This document shows, piece by piece, positions 1-8,746 of a stretch of 64,000 bases of DNA. How positions within the stretch are numbered: the stretch's first letter is position 1; every line of letters begins with the position of its first letter. A program made the translations under genes and the position numbers. Under the pieces are notes generated by a model. That model was not told the origin of the DNA. It did no database searches and saw only the letters and a program-made list of their open reading frames with translations. The DNA comes from JACVRW01 sp963813495 (lineage in GTDB: Bacteria > Actinomycetota > Thermoleophilia > Solirubrobacterales > Thermoleophilaceae), in contig CAWEZC010000011.1 in assembly GCA_963813495.1 (NCBI GenBank), positions 124,001-188,000 on the forward strand, read 5' to 3'.

Positions 1-855
1 GACGTTCAGGCCGCGGCCGACAACGGGGGCGGCGCCCAGGCAGAGCCTGCCGTCACGGACGGCGGCGGCGACGGAAGCGCGGACGGGGAGGGCACGGCCC
101 AGCCAGCCGAGGCGGATCGCCAGGCAGCGTCGCCCGCCGCCGAGCCGCAGCGCGGCGAAGCCGGCCCCAAGGGCCAGGCCGAGATCCACGAGCTCACCAA
201 GCTGCAGCAGACGGTCAGTCGCCGCATGGCCGAGTCCAAGGCCACCGCGCCTGACTTCAGCATCGGGCTGACGGTCGACATGACCGAGGCGGTGGCGCTG
301 CGCGGCCGGCTCAAGGAGGTGGCCGACCCGGCGCCCTCGTTCAACGACATGGTCGTCAAGGCGGCCGCCACCGCGCTGACCGAGTTCCCGCGCGTCAACG
401 GCGCCTACCGCGACGGCAAGTTCGAGCTCTACGAGAACGTCAACGTCGGCGTCGCCGTGGCCGCTCAGGACGCGCTCGTCGTGCCCACGATCTTCAACGC
501 CGACCAGAAGTCCCTTGGCCAGATCTCCAAGGACGCCCGCGCAGTGATCGAGAAGGTGCGCGACAAGACGGTCACACCGCCCGAGCTGTCGGGCGGCACG
601 TTCACGGTGTCCAACCTCGGGATGTTCGGGATCGAGTTCTTCAGCGCGATCATCAACCCGCCCCAGGCGGCCATCCTGACCGTCGGCGCGCTGGCCAAGA
701 AGCCCGCCGTGGACGACAACGGGCGCGTCGTGGCCCGCGATCAGATGACGCTCAGCCTCGTCTGCGACCACCGCATCCTCTACGGCGCCGACGGCGCGCA
801 GTTTCTCGCGCGCGTCAAGCAACTGCTCGAACAGCCACTGTCGCTGGCCCTCTGA
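1..855 (+). CDS. 2-oxoacid dehydrogenase E2 (dihydrolipoyl acyltransferase), C-terminal part
   Basis: This is the last 284 residues of a lipoate-dependent E2 acyltransferase, the core of a pyruvate or branched-chain 2-oxoacid dehydrogenase complex. The frame is open from base 1, so the lipoyl and subunit-binding domains must lie upstream of the window. Residues 1-60 are an Ala/Gly/Glu-rich linker; the catalytic domain begins near residue 65 (LTKLQQTVSRRMAESK). The active-site His (about residue 257) lies in CDHRILYGADGAQF. Most E2 enzymes read HxxxDG here, but this one has Tyr in place of Asp (HRILYG). Fold and role are clear from the sequence, while the substrate cannot be told. A strong hairpin follows the stop. 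Confidence 0.93.
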   Translation, partial: DVQAAADNGGGAQAEPAVTDGGGDGSADGEGTAQPAEADRQAASPAAEPQRGEAGPKGQAEIHELTKLQQTVSRRMAESKATAPDFSIGLTVDMTEAVALRGRLKEVADPAPSFNDMVVKAAATALTEFPRVNGAYRDGKFELYENVNVGVAVAAQDALVVPTIFNADQKSLGQISKDARAVIEKVRDKTVTPPELSGGTFTVSNLGMFGIEFFSAIINPPQAAILTVGALAKKPAVDDNGRVVARDQMTLSLVCDHRILYGADGAQFLARVKQLLEQPLSLAL

Positions 856-862
856 GGCGACT

Positions 863-883
863 CGTGCGCCGAAACGGCGCACG
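863..883 (+). terminator. Hairpin after the E2 gene
   Basis: A perfect 9 bp inverted repeat (CGTGCGCCG / CGGCGCACG) with an AAA loop lies 8 bases after the E2 stop. There is no T-run after it, so it is a terminator-like hairpin rather than a classic rho-independent terminator. It separates the E2 gene from the secreted peptidase gene. Confidence 0.6.
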
Positions 884-973
884 GGCGACGGAATCCTGCT
901 CCGCAGCGGAGGGCATTGAATCCGGCCACACCGGGTACGACGCCTTGGTCACCGCCGAGGAGAGAGAATCTTG

Positions 974-3547
974 ATGCGCCTTCGCTTCGCTGCCCTGGTC
1001 GCGGTGGCGGCCAGCGCCGCCACCGCCGCTCCCGCCGCCGCCCAGTACGCCTGCGACCCCACTCAGACAGCGCCGGAGTTCCGTGGCCAGGTGCCGAAGC
1101 TCACTGACGTGGTGCCGGCGCCGGGCGGCGAGAACGGCGAGGTGACGACGGACCAGGCCTACGCCTACATGGATGCCGTCGACGGGGCGAGCGAGCGCGT
1201 GATCACCGGCGTGCTCGACCAGAAGTCACAGCAGGGGCGCGAGCTGAAATGGGCGATCATCGGCCACGCCGACAGCCTGGGCCGCCGCGCCCTGCAAGAC
1301 ATCAAGCGCGCAGCCCAGACCCTGCGCGACCCGAGCACCTCCGCCGCCAAGGCGCGGCAGATCGCCCGCCGCTACCCGGCGATCCTGTGGGTGGCGTCCA
1401 ACGTCCACGGCGGCGAGGAGTCGGGCACCGACGGCTCCCTGCGCGTGCTCTACGAGCTGGCCGACCGCGACGACTGCGCCGCGCGCCAGATCCTCGACAA
1501 CTCGATCGTGGTGCTCCTGCCCACGCAGAACCCCGACGGCCGCGAGCTCGACACGCGCCGCAACGTCTACGGCTTCGACATGAACCGGGACTGGTTCGCC
1601 CGTACCCAGCCGGAGACCGACGCCAAGATCGAGTTCCTGCGCGAATACCCGGGGCCGCTGTTCATCGACGCGCACGAGATGGGCGGCACGAGCTACTTCT
1701 TCCCGCCCAACGCCGACCCGGTCTATCACGAGATCGCCGACGAGTCGGTCGACTGGATCAACAACGTCTACGGCGCCTCGATGGCGGCCGAGTTCACTCG
1801 CCAGGGCATCGACTTCTTCAACCGCGACGTCTACGACCTCTTCTACATGGGCTACGGCGACACTGTGCCCTCCACCGGCTTCATCTCGGCCGGTATGACC
1901 TACGAGAAGGGGAGCGCGAGTCCGATCTCGGAGCGGGCCTACGAGCAGTACTTGACCCAGTGGGTCTCGCTCTCGCAGGGCGCGATCCGCAAGCAGGAGA
2001 TCCTCGAGGAGTGGGCCGGCGCCTGGCGCGAGGCCTACCTACAGGGTCGCGACGGCTTCCTCGAGCCCAATGAACTGGTCAACGAGACGGACTCCCAGGG
2101 CAATCCGCAGGAGATCGCCACCGAGGTGCCCGACATCGAGCTGCGCCATTACTGGATCACCGACCGCCGCACGGCCAAGCAGGACGAGGTCCAGTCGATG
2201 GTCCGCCGACTGCAGCGCATGGACGTCGAGGTCTTCAAGCTGCGCCGGGGCCGCTGGGTCCCGGACTTCACGCCCTACGGGCGCGAGACGCGCCGCGAGT
2301 ACATGCCCGCCGGCACCTGGTACGTGCCGATGGCCCAGCAGCAGAAGCACTGGGTCCAGGCCATGCTCCACGAGGACACCTACACGCCGTTCCCCTACTT
2401 CTACGATGTGACCGCGTGGAGCCAGCCGCTGCTGTTCAACGTGCGCGGCGGCTACTCCGGCGAGCGCCTGCGGGTCGACGCGCGCAGCGTTCTCGAGCTG
2501 GAGGAGCCGAGTGGCGACGAGTGGCCGGCCGACGGCCCGCGCATCGCCCTCTGGCAGCTGTCCGAGGACTCGACGACCGCCATCGAGTCGGCCGGCTGGC
2601 TGCGCTGGTTGCTGGAGAAGGCCTGGGGCGCGCCCTACACGAGCGTCACGACCGCGGACATCAAGGCCGGAGCGCTGGCCGACTACGACGTCGTGCTCGT
2701 GCCCGACTCGACCGGACCCGGCGAGGACTATCCCGAGGGCGACGGCGGCACGGCGGTCAACGAGCTCGGTCCGGACGGCGTCCAGGCCGTGCGCGACTGG
2801 GCCGACGGCGGCGGTCACTGGGTGAGCTGGGCCGAGGGTACGCGGCTGGGCACGCTGCTCGGCCTGAGCACCGCCACGCTGGCCGACCCCACCTCCGACG
2901 TTCCCGGCACGCTGTTCCGGGTGCGCGTGAACGAGGACTCCTCCCTGCGCCGCGGGGTGGGCCGCCACGCTTACGCGTTCTATGAGTACGACAGCGTGAT
3001 GCGGGCCTCCTCGCCCGACCACGTGGCGGTCGAGTTCCCGCCCGTGGACAGCGGCGACTGGTTCATCTCCGGCTTTGCCGACAACGCCGAGGAGCTCGGC
3101 GGCACGGCGGCCGTGGTGGACGAGCCGGTCGGCTCGGGCCGCGCGACCGTGTTCTCGGTGGAGCCCAACTTCCGGGCCTTCACGACGGGCTTCCAGAAGA
3201 TCCTGCGCAACGCGATCCTCGGCGGCGAGGTGACCGCCGCGCGCGCGGCCAAGACGGGCTCCAGGGTGAGGGCCGCCCGCGAGGCCCGCGCGCGCCGGTC
3301 CGCCGCCCGGCTCAGCGGCAGCTCCGCCAGCATCCGGCTGTCGGTGAAGCCGGCGAGCGCCGGTCGTGCCGCCGGCGTCCTGCGCAGCGTGGGAGCCTCC
3401 TACGAGGTGCAGCGCACCAAGGGCCGCGTGGCGTTCCTGATCGCCAACCCACGCGAGCTGACCGCCGACGAGCACCCGTTCTCCGGGCGCCTGCCGCGGG
3501 CGCTCGAGCGGGCCGGGGTGGCCACGATCGCCTACCGCGCGCCCTAA
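974..3547 (+). CDS. Secreted M14-family zinc carboxypeptidase
   Basis: An 857-residue exported metallopeptidase of the M14 (carboxypeptidase A-like) family. The N-terminus is an Ala-rich signal peptide ending near AAAQYA (about residue 24). The zinc site is visible as HGGEE (His145, Glu148) and IDAHEMGG (His234); the catalytic Glu is probably Glu311 in MTYEKGS. The remaining 500 or so residues form a long C-terminal region that may resemble an amidotransferase-like fold, as in other large M14 proteins. I chose ATG 974 over the TTG directly before it because GAGGAGAGA sits about 8 bases upstream. It likely degrades peptides or cell-wall material outside the cell; the substrate is unknown. Confidence 0.88.
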   Translation: MRLRFAALVAVAASAATAAPAAAQYACDPTQTAPEFRGQVPKLTDVVPAPGGENGEVTTDQAYAYMDAVDGASERVITGVLDQKSQQGRELKWAIIGHADSLGRRALQDIKRAAQTLRDPSTSAAKARQIARRYPAILWVASNVHGGEESGTDGSLRVLYELADRDDCAARQILDNSIVVLLPTQNPDGRELDTRRNVYGFDMNRDWFARTQPETDAKIEFLREYPGPLFIDAHEMGGTSYFFPPNADPVYHEIADESVDWINNVYGASMAAEFTRQGIDFFNRDVYDLFYMGYGDTVPSTGFISAGMTYEKGSASPISERAYEQYLTQWVSLSQGAIRKQEILEEWAGAWREAYLQGRDGFLEPNELVNETDSQGNPQEIATEVPDIELRHYWITDRRTAKQDEVQSMVRRLQRMDVEVFKLRRGRWVPDFTPYGRETRREYMPAGTWYVPMAQQQKHWVQAMLHEDTYTPFPYFYDVTAWSQPLLFNVRGGYSGERLRVDARSVLELEEPSGDEWPADGPRIALWQLSEDSTTAIESAGWLRWLLEKAWGAPYTSVTTADIKAGALADYDVVLVPDSTGPGEDYPEGDGGTAVNELGPDGVQAVRDWADGGGHWVSWAEGTRLGTLLGLSTATLADPTSDVPGTLFRVRVNEDSSLRRGVGRHAYAFYEYDSVMRASSPDHVAVEFPPVDSGDWFISGFADNAEELGGTAAVVDEPVGSGRATVFSVEPNFRAFTTGFQKILRNAILGGEVTAARAAKTGSRVRAAREARARRSAARLSGSSASIRLSVKPASAGRAAGVLRSVGASYEVQRTKGRVAFLIANPRELTADEHPFSGRLPRALERAGVATIAYRAP

Positions 3548-3581
3548 GAGCTCTCCTGGGGGGGAGACTAGGCTCGGGGCC

Positions 3582-4301
3582 ATGGACGACCGCCATGGTC
3601 CCGAGCCGCGCATGCCGCAGACCCTCGACGAGGAGCTGATCGGGGCCCAGGAGTCGGCGGTCGTATCGACGCTCACCGACGAGGACCGCCTGGAGCGGAT
3701 CGACGCAGAGCTGCGCGCGGGCTTCGAGGCGCTCGCCCCGGTGGGTGCCGCGGCCTCGTTCTTCGGCTCGGCCCGCACGCCGGAAGACCATCCCGAGTAT
3801 GCGCTGGCGCGCAAGACGGCACGGCTGGTGGGCGAATCCGGGATGGCGATCATCACCGGCGGGGGCCCGGGGGCGATGGAGGCCGCCAACCGCGGGGCCA
3901 AGGATGCAGGCGCTCTGTCGATCGGGCTCAACATCGAGCTCCCATTCGAGCAGGGAGCCAACCCGTACTGCGACATCGAGCTCGAGTTCCACTACTTCTT
4001 CGCCCGCAAGATCATGTTCGTGCGCTACGCCAGCGGCTTCGTCGTCTTCCCGGGCGGCTTCGGGACCATGGACGAGCTGTTCGAAGCCCTGACCCTCGTG
4101 CAGACCGGCAAGATCACGGCCTTCCCGATCCTGCTGGTGGGCTCGGACTACTGGAGCGGGCTGGTGGACTGGGTGCGCGAGCGCCTGCTCGCCGACGGCA
4201 AGATCTCGGCCGCCGACCTCGACCGCTTCCGGGTGACCGACGACCCCGTCGAGGTGCGCGACGCGCTCATCTCTGCCGTCCACCGTCGGGCGCGGGCATA
4301 G
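3582..4301 (+). CDS. LOG-family protein (TIGR00730-like nucleotide phosphoribohydrolase)
   Basis: A 239-residue Rossmann-like protein of the LOG/lysine-decarboxylase-like family, whose characterised members release free cytokinin bases or hydrolyse nucleoside monophosphates. The two diagnostic motifs are present: GGGPGAMEA (about 93-101) and PGGFGTMDE (157-165), the latter containing the catalytic Glu. Residues 1-50 are an extension seen in some bacterial members. The 3' end overlaps the convergent phospholipase D-like gene by 35 bp. The family call is firm, but the physiological substrate is not known. Confidence 0.88.
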   Translation: MDDRHGPEPRMPQTLDEELIGAQESAVVSTLTDEDRLERIDAELRAGFEALAPVGAAASFFGSARTPEDHPEYALARKTARLVGESGMAIITGGGPGAMEAANRGAKDAGALSIGLNIELPFEQGANPYCDIELEFHYFFARKIMFVRYASGFVVFPGGFGTMDELFEALTLVQTGKITAFPILLVGSDYWSGLVDWVRERLLADGKISAADLDRFRVTDDPVEVRDALISAVHRRARA

Positions 4302-5322
4302 CCTCGTAGCGCCCGCGCACCTCGTCGATGAAGCCTGCGAACAGCTCGGCCAGCTCCGCGTCGTGGACCTCCAGCACGTTCTCGGCGTTCATCTCCCCCG
4401 AGCGCGACAGGTTGAACGAGCCCGCGAACACGGTGTCGTCGCAGACGGTGACCTTGGCGTGCATGAAGTCGTGGATGGATTCCGGAGTCCAGGGCACCGA
4501 CGGTTTGCCGGTGAAGTCCGCGTGCTCGAACACCGAACCCAGGATCGGGATCTTCCAGGCGGAGCGGCCGTTGGTGCGCCACTGGTAGACGACGCCCTCC
4601 ATCTGGGTTCGGTCCACCACTCCACGTAAATCCACGCGCGCCTCGGCCGCCACCTCCGCCAGCGTGCCCAGCACCGGGCCGGCGGTGATGACCGGCGAGG
4701 CGATGCGCACGCGGCGGCGCGCCGTGCCTATCGCGCGCGCGATGCGCTGGGACAACTCCTCCCCGTGGCCGGGGGTGAACCAGGCGCGCACCGGATGCCC
4801 GTCCAGATCGAGCTTGCGCGGCTCCTCGTGGCCCGAGTCTGATACGTCGCCGCTGCTCCAGAGCTCGTCGAAGTTCTGGGCGAACTCGGCGGCCAGCTCG
4901 GCCGAGCGCGCGGTCATCACCAGGTTCTCCTGGATCGTCCACGAGTCGGTGGTCCAGTTCGTGGAACCGGTCCAGACCGCTTCAGCGTCGCGGACCACGT
5001 ACTTGTGGTGCATGAGGTCCGGGATGCCGGGCACCCCGCGCGTGTCGAACGGCTGAGTCTCCAGCAGCTCCGGCGCCGTGCTTGGAGGCGGCGGGAACTG
5101 GCGCTCGTCATGGTCGGCGTTGTAGGCGATCCGCACCCGAACGCCCCGCGCGGCGGCCTCCCGCAGCGCACCCGCCACGAGGTCGCCCGGCTCGCCGGGC
5201 AGGCGCACGTCGTAGAGAGCGAGGTCGAGCGACTCGCGGGCCTCGTCGAGAAAGGCCACCACGCGCCGGGCCATGTCGAGGGCGGTCTGGCGCCCGGGGT
5301 GCAGGGTGTGGACGTCGATCAC
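4267..5322 (-). CDS. Phospholipase D-like domain protein
   Basis: A 351-residue protein with two HKD half-sites, as in phosphatidyltransferase/endonuclease members of the PLD superfamily. The first site is HHKYVVRD (His105, Lys107, Asp112) followed by GSTNWT; the second is HAKVTVCD (His288, Lys290, Asp295) followed by GSFNLS. There is no clear signal peptide. The spacing of the two sites on one chain fits a monomeric pseudo-twofold active site. It could act on phospholipid or nucleic acid phosphodiesters, and sequence alone does not decide. The gene is convergent with, and overlaps, the LOG-family gene. Confidence 0.85.
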   Translation of the reverse strand: MIDVHTLHPGRQTALDMARRVVAFLDEARESLDLALYDVRLPGEPGDLVAGALREAAARGVRVRIAYNADHDERQFPPPPSTAPELLETQPFDTRGVPGIPDLMHHKYVVRDAEAVWTGSTNWTTDSWTIQENLVMTARSAELAAEFAQNFDELWSSGDVSDSGHEEPRKLDLDGHPVRAWFTPGHGEELSQRIARAIGTARRRVRIASPVITAGPVLGTLAEVAAEARVDLRGVVDRTQMEGVVYQWRTNGRSAWKIPILGSVFEHADFTGKPSVPWTPESIHDFMHAKVTVCDDTVFAGSFNLSRSGEMNAENVLEVHDAELAELFAGFIDEVRGRYEAMPAPDGGRQR

Positions 5323-5375
5323 GAGGCGGCGACGCTACCGCACGTGAGCCGCCTGCTTCGCCACAATCACCTGGA

Positions 5376-5858
5376 GTGGAGGTAGGGCCGATCGCCGACT
5401 CCGAGCGCGAGCAGCTTGAAGCACTGCTTCGCGAGCGCTGGGGCAGCACCCGCGTGGTCAGCCGTGGCCGGCTCCACGAGCCGCTCCACTGCACCACCCT
5501 CGTCGCACGCCACGAAGGACGGCTCGTCGGCGCGCTGGCCTACGAGATCCGTGACGCCGAGATGGAGGCGGTGAGCGTCGACGCCTTCGAGGAGGGAATC
5601 GGCGTCGGCAGCGCGCTCCTCGAAGCGGCCGCCGCGGAGGGGCGCCGCCGGGAATGTCGGCGGCTCTGGCTGATCACCACCAACGACAACACCCCGGCCC
5701 TGCGCTTCTATCAGCGCCGCGGGCTGCGCCTCGTAGCGTTGCATCGCGACGCGGTGGCCGAGTCGCGCCGCCTCAAGCCCGAGATCCCTGCGGCCGGCGT
5801 GGACGGCATCCCGATCGCCGACGAGCTCGAGCTCGAGCTGCGTCTCGACACCGACTAA
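5376..5858 (+). CDS. GNAT-family N-acetyltransferase
   Basis: A 160-residue GNAT acetyltransferase. The acetyl-CoA binding segment is visible as EGIGVGSALLEAA (motif A, about 73-85), followed by WLITTNDNTPALRFYQRRG (motif B region). The start is taken as GTG 5376 because the reading frame upstream is only the antisense of the PLD gene; no strong ribosome-binding site is seen. It overlaps the convergent enolase-superfamily gene by 4 bp. The substrate (small molecule or protein) is unknown. Confidence 0.8.
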   Translation: MEVGPIADSEREQLEALLRERWGSTRVVSRGRLHEPLHCTTLVARHEGRLVGALAYEIRDAEMEAVSVDAFEEGIGVGSALLEAAAAEGRRRECRRLWLITTNDNTPALRFYQRRGLRLVALHRDAVAESRRLKPEIPAAGVDGIPIADELELELRLDTD

Positions 5859-6916
5859 CGAAAGCGAAATCCGGAGGACGCGACCGGCAGCTCGATCGGG
5901 CTCGCGGGCAGCCCGGCCGGCACCTCCGTCATGTTGAAGGCGCCCGGAGCGGTGTCGTTGGGCGTATCCGGGTGAAACAGGGAGGCCAGGTACTGGATGT
6001 GGTCGCGGCCCACGCCGAGCTCGGTCTGGCCGCCGCCGTAGGCGCCCACGCCCTCGCGCTCGCACCAGTCGTACATCTCGAACAGCCTGCTCAGGGGACC
6101 GAAGCGCGACGGCTTGATGTTGACCATCCGCGGCGGCCAAGGGCGGTCGAGCACGTCGGCCACCGAGTGAATCGGAGCGTCCCAGGTCACGCGCTCGCTG
6201 ACGGGATCGAGGATGGGGCGGGTCTCGTCCGTGACGTCCGGATCCTCGATCCAGGCCTCCGGGAACGCCTCGATCACCATCCGGTAGAGGTCCGGATCGG
6301 TTTCCACGTCCACCGGGGTGCCCTTGTAGCAACCCTTGAGGTCCACGGAGTCGACCGCGCCGCTGTCCACCAGCTCCTGCACCAGCTCGGGCGTCCAGGT
6401 GTTCGTGGGATCGAGCTTGAAGCGCGTGCCGGGATACTTCCCGAGCACACGGTGGAGCTTCTCGCTGGTCTCGGGCTCGCCCTCGGCAGGAGCCGTGAGG
6501 CGCATCGAGACCACGTAATTGAGCGGCCGCGGCTCGCGTCCCAGCACCTCGGCCAGCGAGCGGCCGGCCTGGCGCAGCGCCAGGTCGAGCGCCGCCGATT
6601 CGAAGGCCCAGCGGCGGTAGTCGCGAAAGTCGGGACGGGCCGGCTCCTGAGGCCACAGCGAGATCTCGTCCAGCCGGCGCGAGAGGGAGTCGATCGTGAA
6701 GCGGCCCGTCACGTCGATCTCGCCGCCCGCGGCCTGGAGGCGATCCTGGTCGTCGGCGTCGTAGACCACGTCCTCCCCGACGCCTGTCTCACCGGCGCCC
6801 TGAAGCTTGATCAGGGTCGTCTTGCGTACGAACCCGGGGAACTCGATCTGCCGGCCCTCGAGGCCCAGCGTGTCGATCTCCAGTGGAAGGCCGGCGATCT
6901 TCTCGTAGCTGCTCAC
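5855..6916 (-). CDS. Enolase-superfamily (mandelate racemase/muconate-lactonizing-like) enzyme
   Basis: A 353-residue enzyme resembling the enolase superfamily, which abstracts the alpha proton of a carboxylate at a Mg-bound active site. Likely metal-site segments are FKLDPTNTW (about 182-190), AWIEDPD (about 227-233) and VNIKPSRFG (about 272-280). The usual KxK signature is not plainly present, so the subgroup (dipeptide epimerase, O-succinylbenzoate synthase-like or other) is open. It is the last gene of the long minus-strand run that begins with potA, 12 bp after mscL. Confidence 0.72.
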   Translation of the reverse strand: MSSYEKIAGLPLEIDTLGLEGRQIEFPGFVRKTTLIKLQGAGETGVGEDVVYDADDQDRLQAAGGEIDVTGRFTIDSLSRRLDEISLWPQEPARPDFRDYRRWAFESAALDLALRQAGRSLAEVLGREPRPLNYVVSMRLTAPAEGEPETSEKLHRVLGKYPGTRFKLDPTNTWTPELVQELVDSGAVDSVDLKGCYKGTPVDVETDPDLYRMVIEAFPEAWIEDPDVTDETRPILDPVSERVTWDAPIHSVADVLDRPWPPRMVNIKPSRFGPLSRLFEMYDWCEREGVGAYGGGQTELGVGRDHIQYLASLFHPDTPNDTAPGAFNMTEVPAGLPASPIELPVASSGFRFR

Positions 6917-6928
6917 GAGCGCGTCAGC

Positions 6929-7360
6929 CTAGTCACTGGCCGCCACGGTGGCCGGGTCCGGGCCGACCTCGGCAGTACAGAAGGCGCAGCGGTTGGCCAG
7001 GACCGGGATCTCGCTGCGGCACTCGGGACAGGTGCGGGTCTGCTCGTCCACCGGGGCCTCGGTCTTCGAGCGGGCCATCATCGCGTTGACGGGCTTGACC
7101 ACGAAGAAGAACACCACCGCGGCGATGATCAGGAAGGCGAGCAGCGCGTTGATGAAGACGCCGTAGCGGAAGGTGCTGCCGTTGATCGTGAAATCGAGCG
7201 AGCCGAAGTCGGGCTCGCCGCCGATGGCAGCGATCAGCGGAGTGATGAGGCTCGACACCAGCGCGGTGACGACCGCGCCGAAGGCCGTGCCGATCACCAC
7301 CGCCACCGCCAGGTCGACGAGGTTGCCGCGCAGGATGAACTCGCGGAACTCCTTGAGCAT
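6929..7360 (-). CDS. mscL: Large-conductance mechanosensitive channel MscL
   Basis: A 143-residue MscL, the homopentameric membrane valve that opens under hypo-osmotic stress. The N-terminus (MLKEFREFILRGNLVDLAVA) and the first membrane helix (about 14-45) are typical; the second helix is about 70-95. After residue 100 there is a C-terminal zinc-ribbon-like tail with two CxxC pairs (CPEC and CAFC). SD GGAGG lies 6 bases before the ATG. It sits 42 bp after a transaminase gene in a polyamine-related run. Confidence 0.96.
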   Translation of the reverse strand: MLKEFREFILRGNLVDLAVAVVIGTAFGAVVTALVSSLITPLIAAIGGEPDFGSLDFTINGSTFRYGVFINALLAFLIIAAVVFFFVVKPVNAMMARSKTEAPVDEQTRTCPECRSEIPVLANRCAFCTAEVGPDPATVAASD

Positions 7361-7402
7361 CGATACCTCCAGGTCGCCTAGAGCGGATACGCGAGCGGCA
7401 AG

Positions 7403-8746
7403 CTAGCGGTCGAACAGCTCGGCCAGCGCCTCGTCGAAGGCCTCGGTGTGCCGGTCGACGTCGGCCTCCGTGGTGGCCGGGCACATCAGCGCCATGTTGT
7501 GGAAGGGCGTGATGAGAACGCCGCGGTTGAGCAGGTGCAGATGCAGGAAGTCCTCGATCTCGACGTCCTGGGCCAACGCCGACTCCTGGCCTGTCCGCGG
7601 GGGCGACGCGGTGAACCGGTACTCGGCCCGGGCACCCAGGCTGACGATCGACCACGGGACCTCGCGCGCGGCCAGCACGTCCTCGACCCCGGCCACGAAG
7701 CGCTCGCGCAGGGCCACCATCCCCGCGAAGGCCTCGTCGGTGAGCACCTCGCCCAGCGTGGCCCGCGCGGCCGCCAGTGAGAGCGCGTTGCCGGCCAGCG
7801 TCCCTCCCACCCCGCCCGTGTCCTCGTAGTCGGCCTCGGTCTCCGCCGCTATCCGCTCGGCCAGGTCGGCGCTCACACCGTAGGCCCCGATCGGCACCCC
7901 GCCGCCGATCGACTTGCCCAGCGTCACCGCGTCCGGCTCGAGCCCCCAGGCCGCGGTGCAGCCGCCGGGGCCGGCGCTCAGCGTGTGGGTCTCGTCGATG
8001 ATCAGCAGCGCCCCGGCGTCGCTGCACGCCGCCCGCACCCCCGCGAGGAAGCCCGGCTCGGGGAGGACGATCCCGATGTTCGTCAGTGCCGGCTCCATGA
8101 GGACGCAGGCCACATCGCCGTGCGAGAGCGCCTCCTCCACGGAGGCGAGATCGTTGAACTCCGCCACCCGGGTCGTCCGGGCCGGGTCGACCATCGGCCC
8201 CACGTTGCCGTCGCGGGACTCCGTTGCCCCGGCCCGGTTGCGCACGGCGAAGGCCTCGTCGACCGAGCCGTGGTAGCACCAGTTGAAGACCACCACCTTG
8301 GGACGGCCGGTCACCTGGCGCAACATGCGCAACACCCAGCGGTTGGCGTCGGTGGCGCTCAGGGCGAACTGCCAGAACGGCACGCCGAAGCGGCGAGCGA
8401 GATCGCCGCCCACCCAGGCGGCGTCCTCGGTGGGGAGCATCACGGTGATGCCGGCGCGCTCACGGATGGCAGCCAGGGTGGGTGCAGGCGAGTGGCCGGC
8501 CATCGCGCCCGTGTCGCCCAGGCAGAAGTCGGCGTACTCGTTGCCGTCCACGTCCACGACCCGGGCCCCGTGCGCCTCGTCCAGGTAGACCGGGAAGCCA
8601 CCCGCCCACATCGTCATCCAGGACATGGGAACGCCGGCGATCAGGCTGGCGCGCGCCTGCTCGTGGAATTGCTGTGAGCGCGGGTGCTCGCGGGCGAAGC
8701 GCTCGCGCTCGCGCTCGGCGAGCGCGGCGAGCTGCCCGCGGTTCAA
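7403..8746 (-). CDS. Class III PLP-dependent transaminase (glutamate-1-semialdehyde aminomutase-like)
   Basis: A 447-residue fold-type I aminotransferase close to the GSA aminomutase branch. The PLP lysine lies in TLGKSIGGGVPIGAYG and the PLP-ring aspartate in LLIIDETHT. It probably is not the heme-pathway hemL, because it lies in a run of amine transport genes and overlaps the upstream stress-protein gene by 4 bp. A role in transamination of an amine or amino acid taken up by the neighbouring transporters is inferred; GABA or another omega-amino acid is possible. Confidence 0.82.
   Translation of the reverse strand: MNRGQLAALAERERERFAREHPRSQQFHEQARASLIAGVPMSWMTMWAGGFPVYLDEAHGARVVDVDGNEYADFCLGDTGAMAGHSPAPTLAAIRERAGITVMLPTEDAAWVGGDLARRFGVPFWQFALSATDANRWVLRMLRQVTGRPKVVVFNWCYHGSVDEAFAVRNRAGATESRDGNVGPMVDPARTTRVAEFNDLASVEEALSHGDVACVLMEPALTNIGIVLPEPGFLAGVRAACSDAGALLIIDETHTLSAGPGGCTAAWGLEPDAVTLGKSIGGGVPIGAYGVSADLAERIAAETEADYEDTGGVGGTLAGNALSLAAARATLGEVLTDEAFAGMVALRERFVAGVEDVLAAREVPWSIVSLGARAEYRFTASPPRTGQESALAQDVEIEDFLHLHLLNRGVLITPFHNMALMCPATTEADVDRHTEAFDEALAELFDR

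Noticed and set aside
2039..3976. Long minus-strand open frame (645 codons) across the M14 peptidase and LOG genes
   Set aside because: It is antisense to two clear protein families. High G+C makes long antisense frames common, and its His/Arg/Gly-rich text has no domain.
5654..7381. Plus-strand open frame of 575 codons across the enolase-superfamily and mscL genes
   Set aside because: Shadow frame; the minus-strand products are recognisable families with tight spacing.
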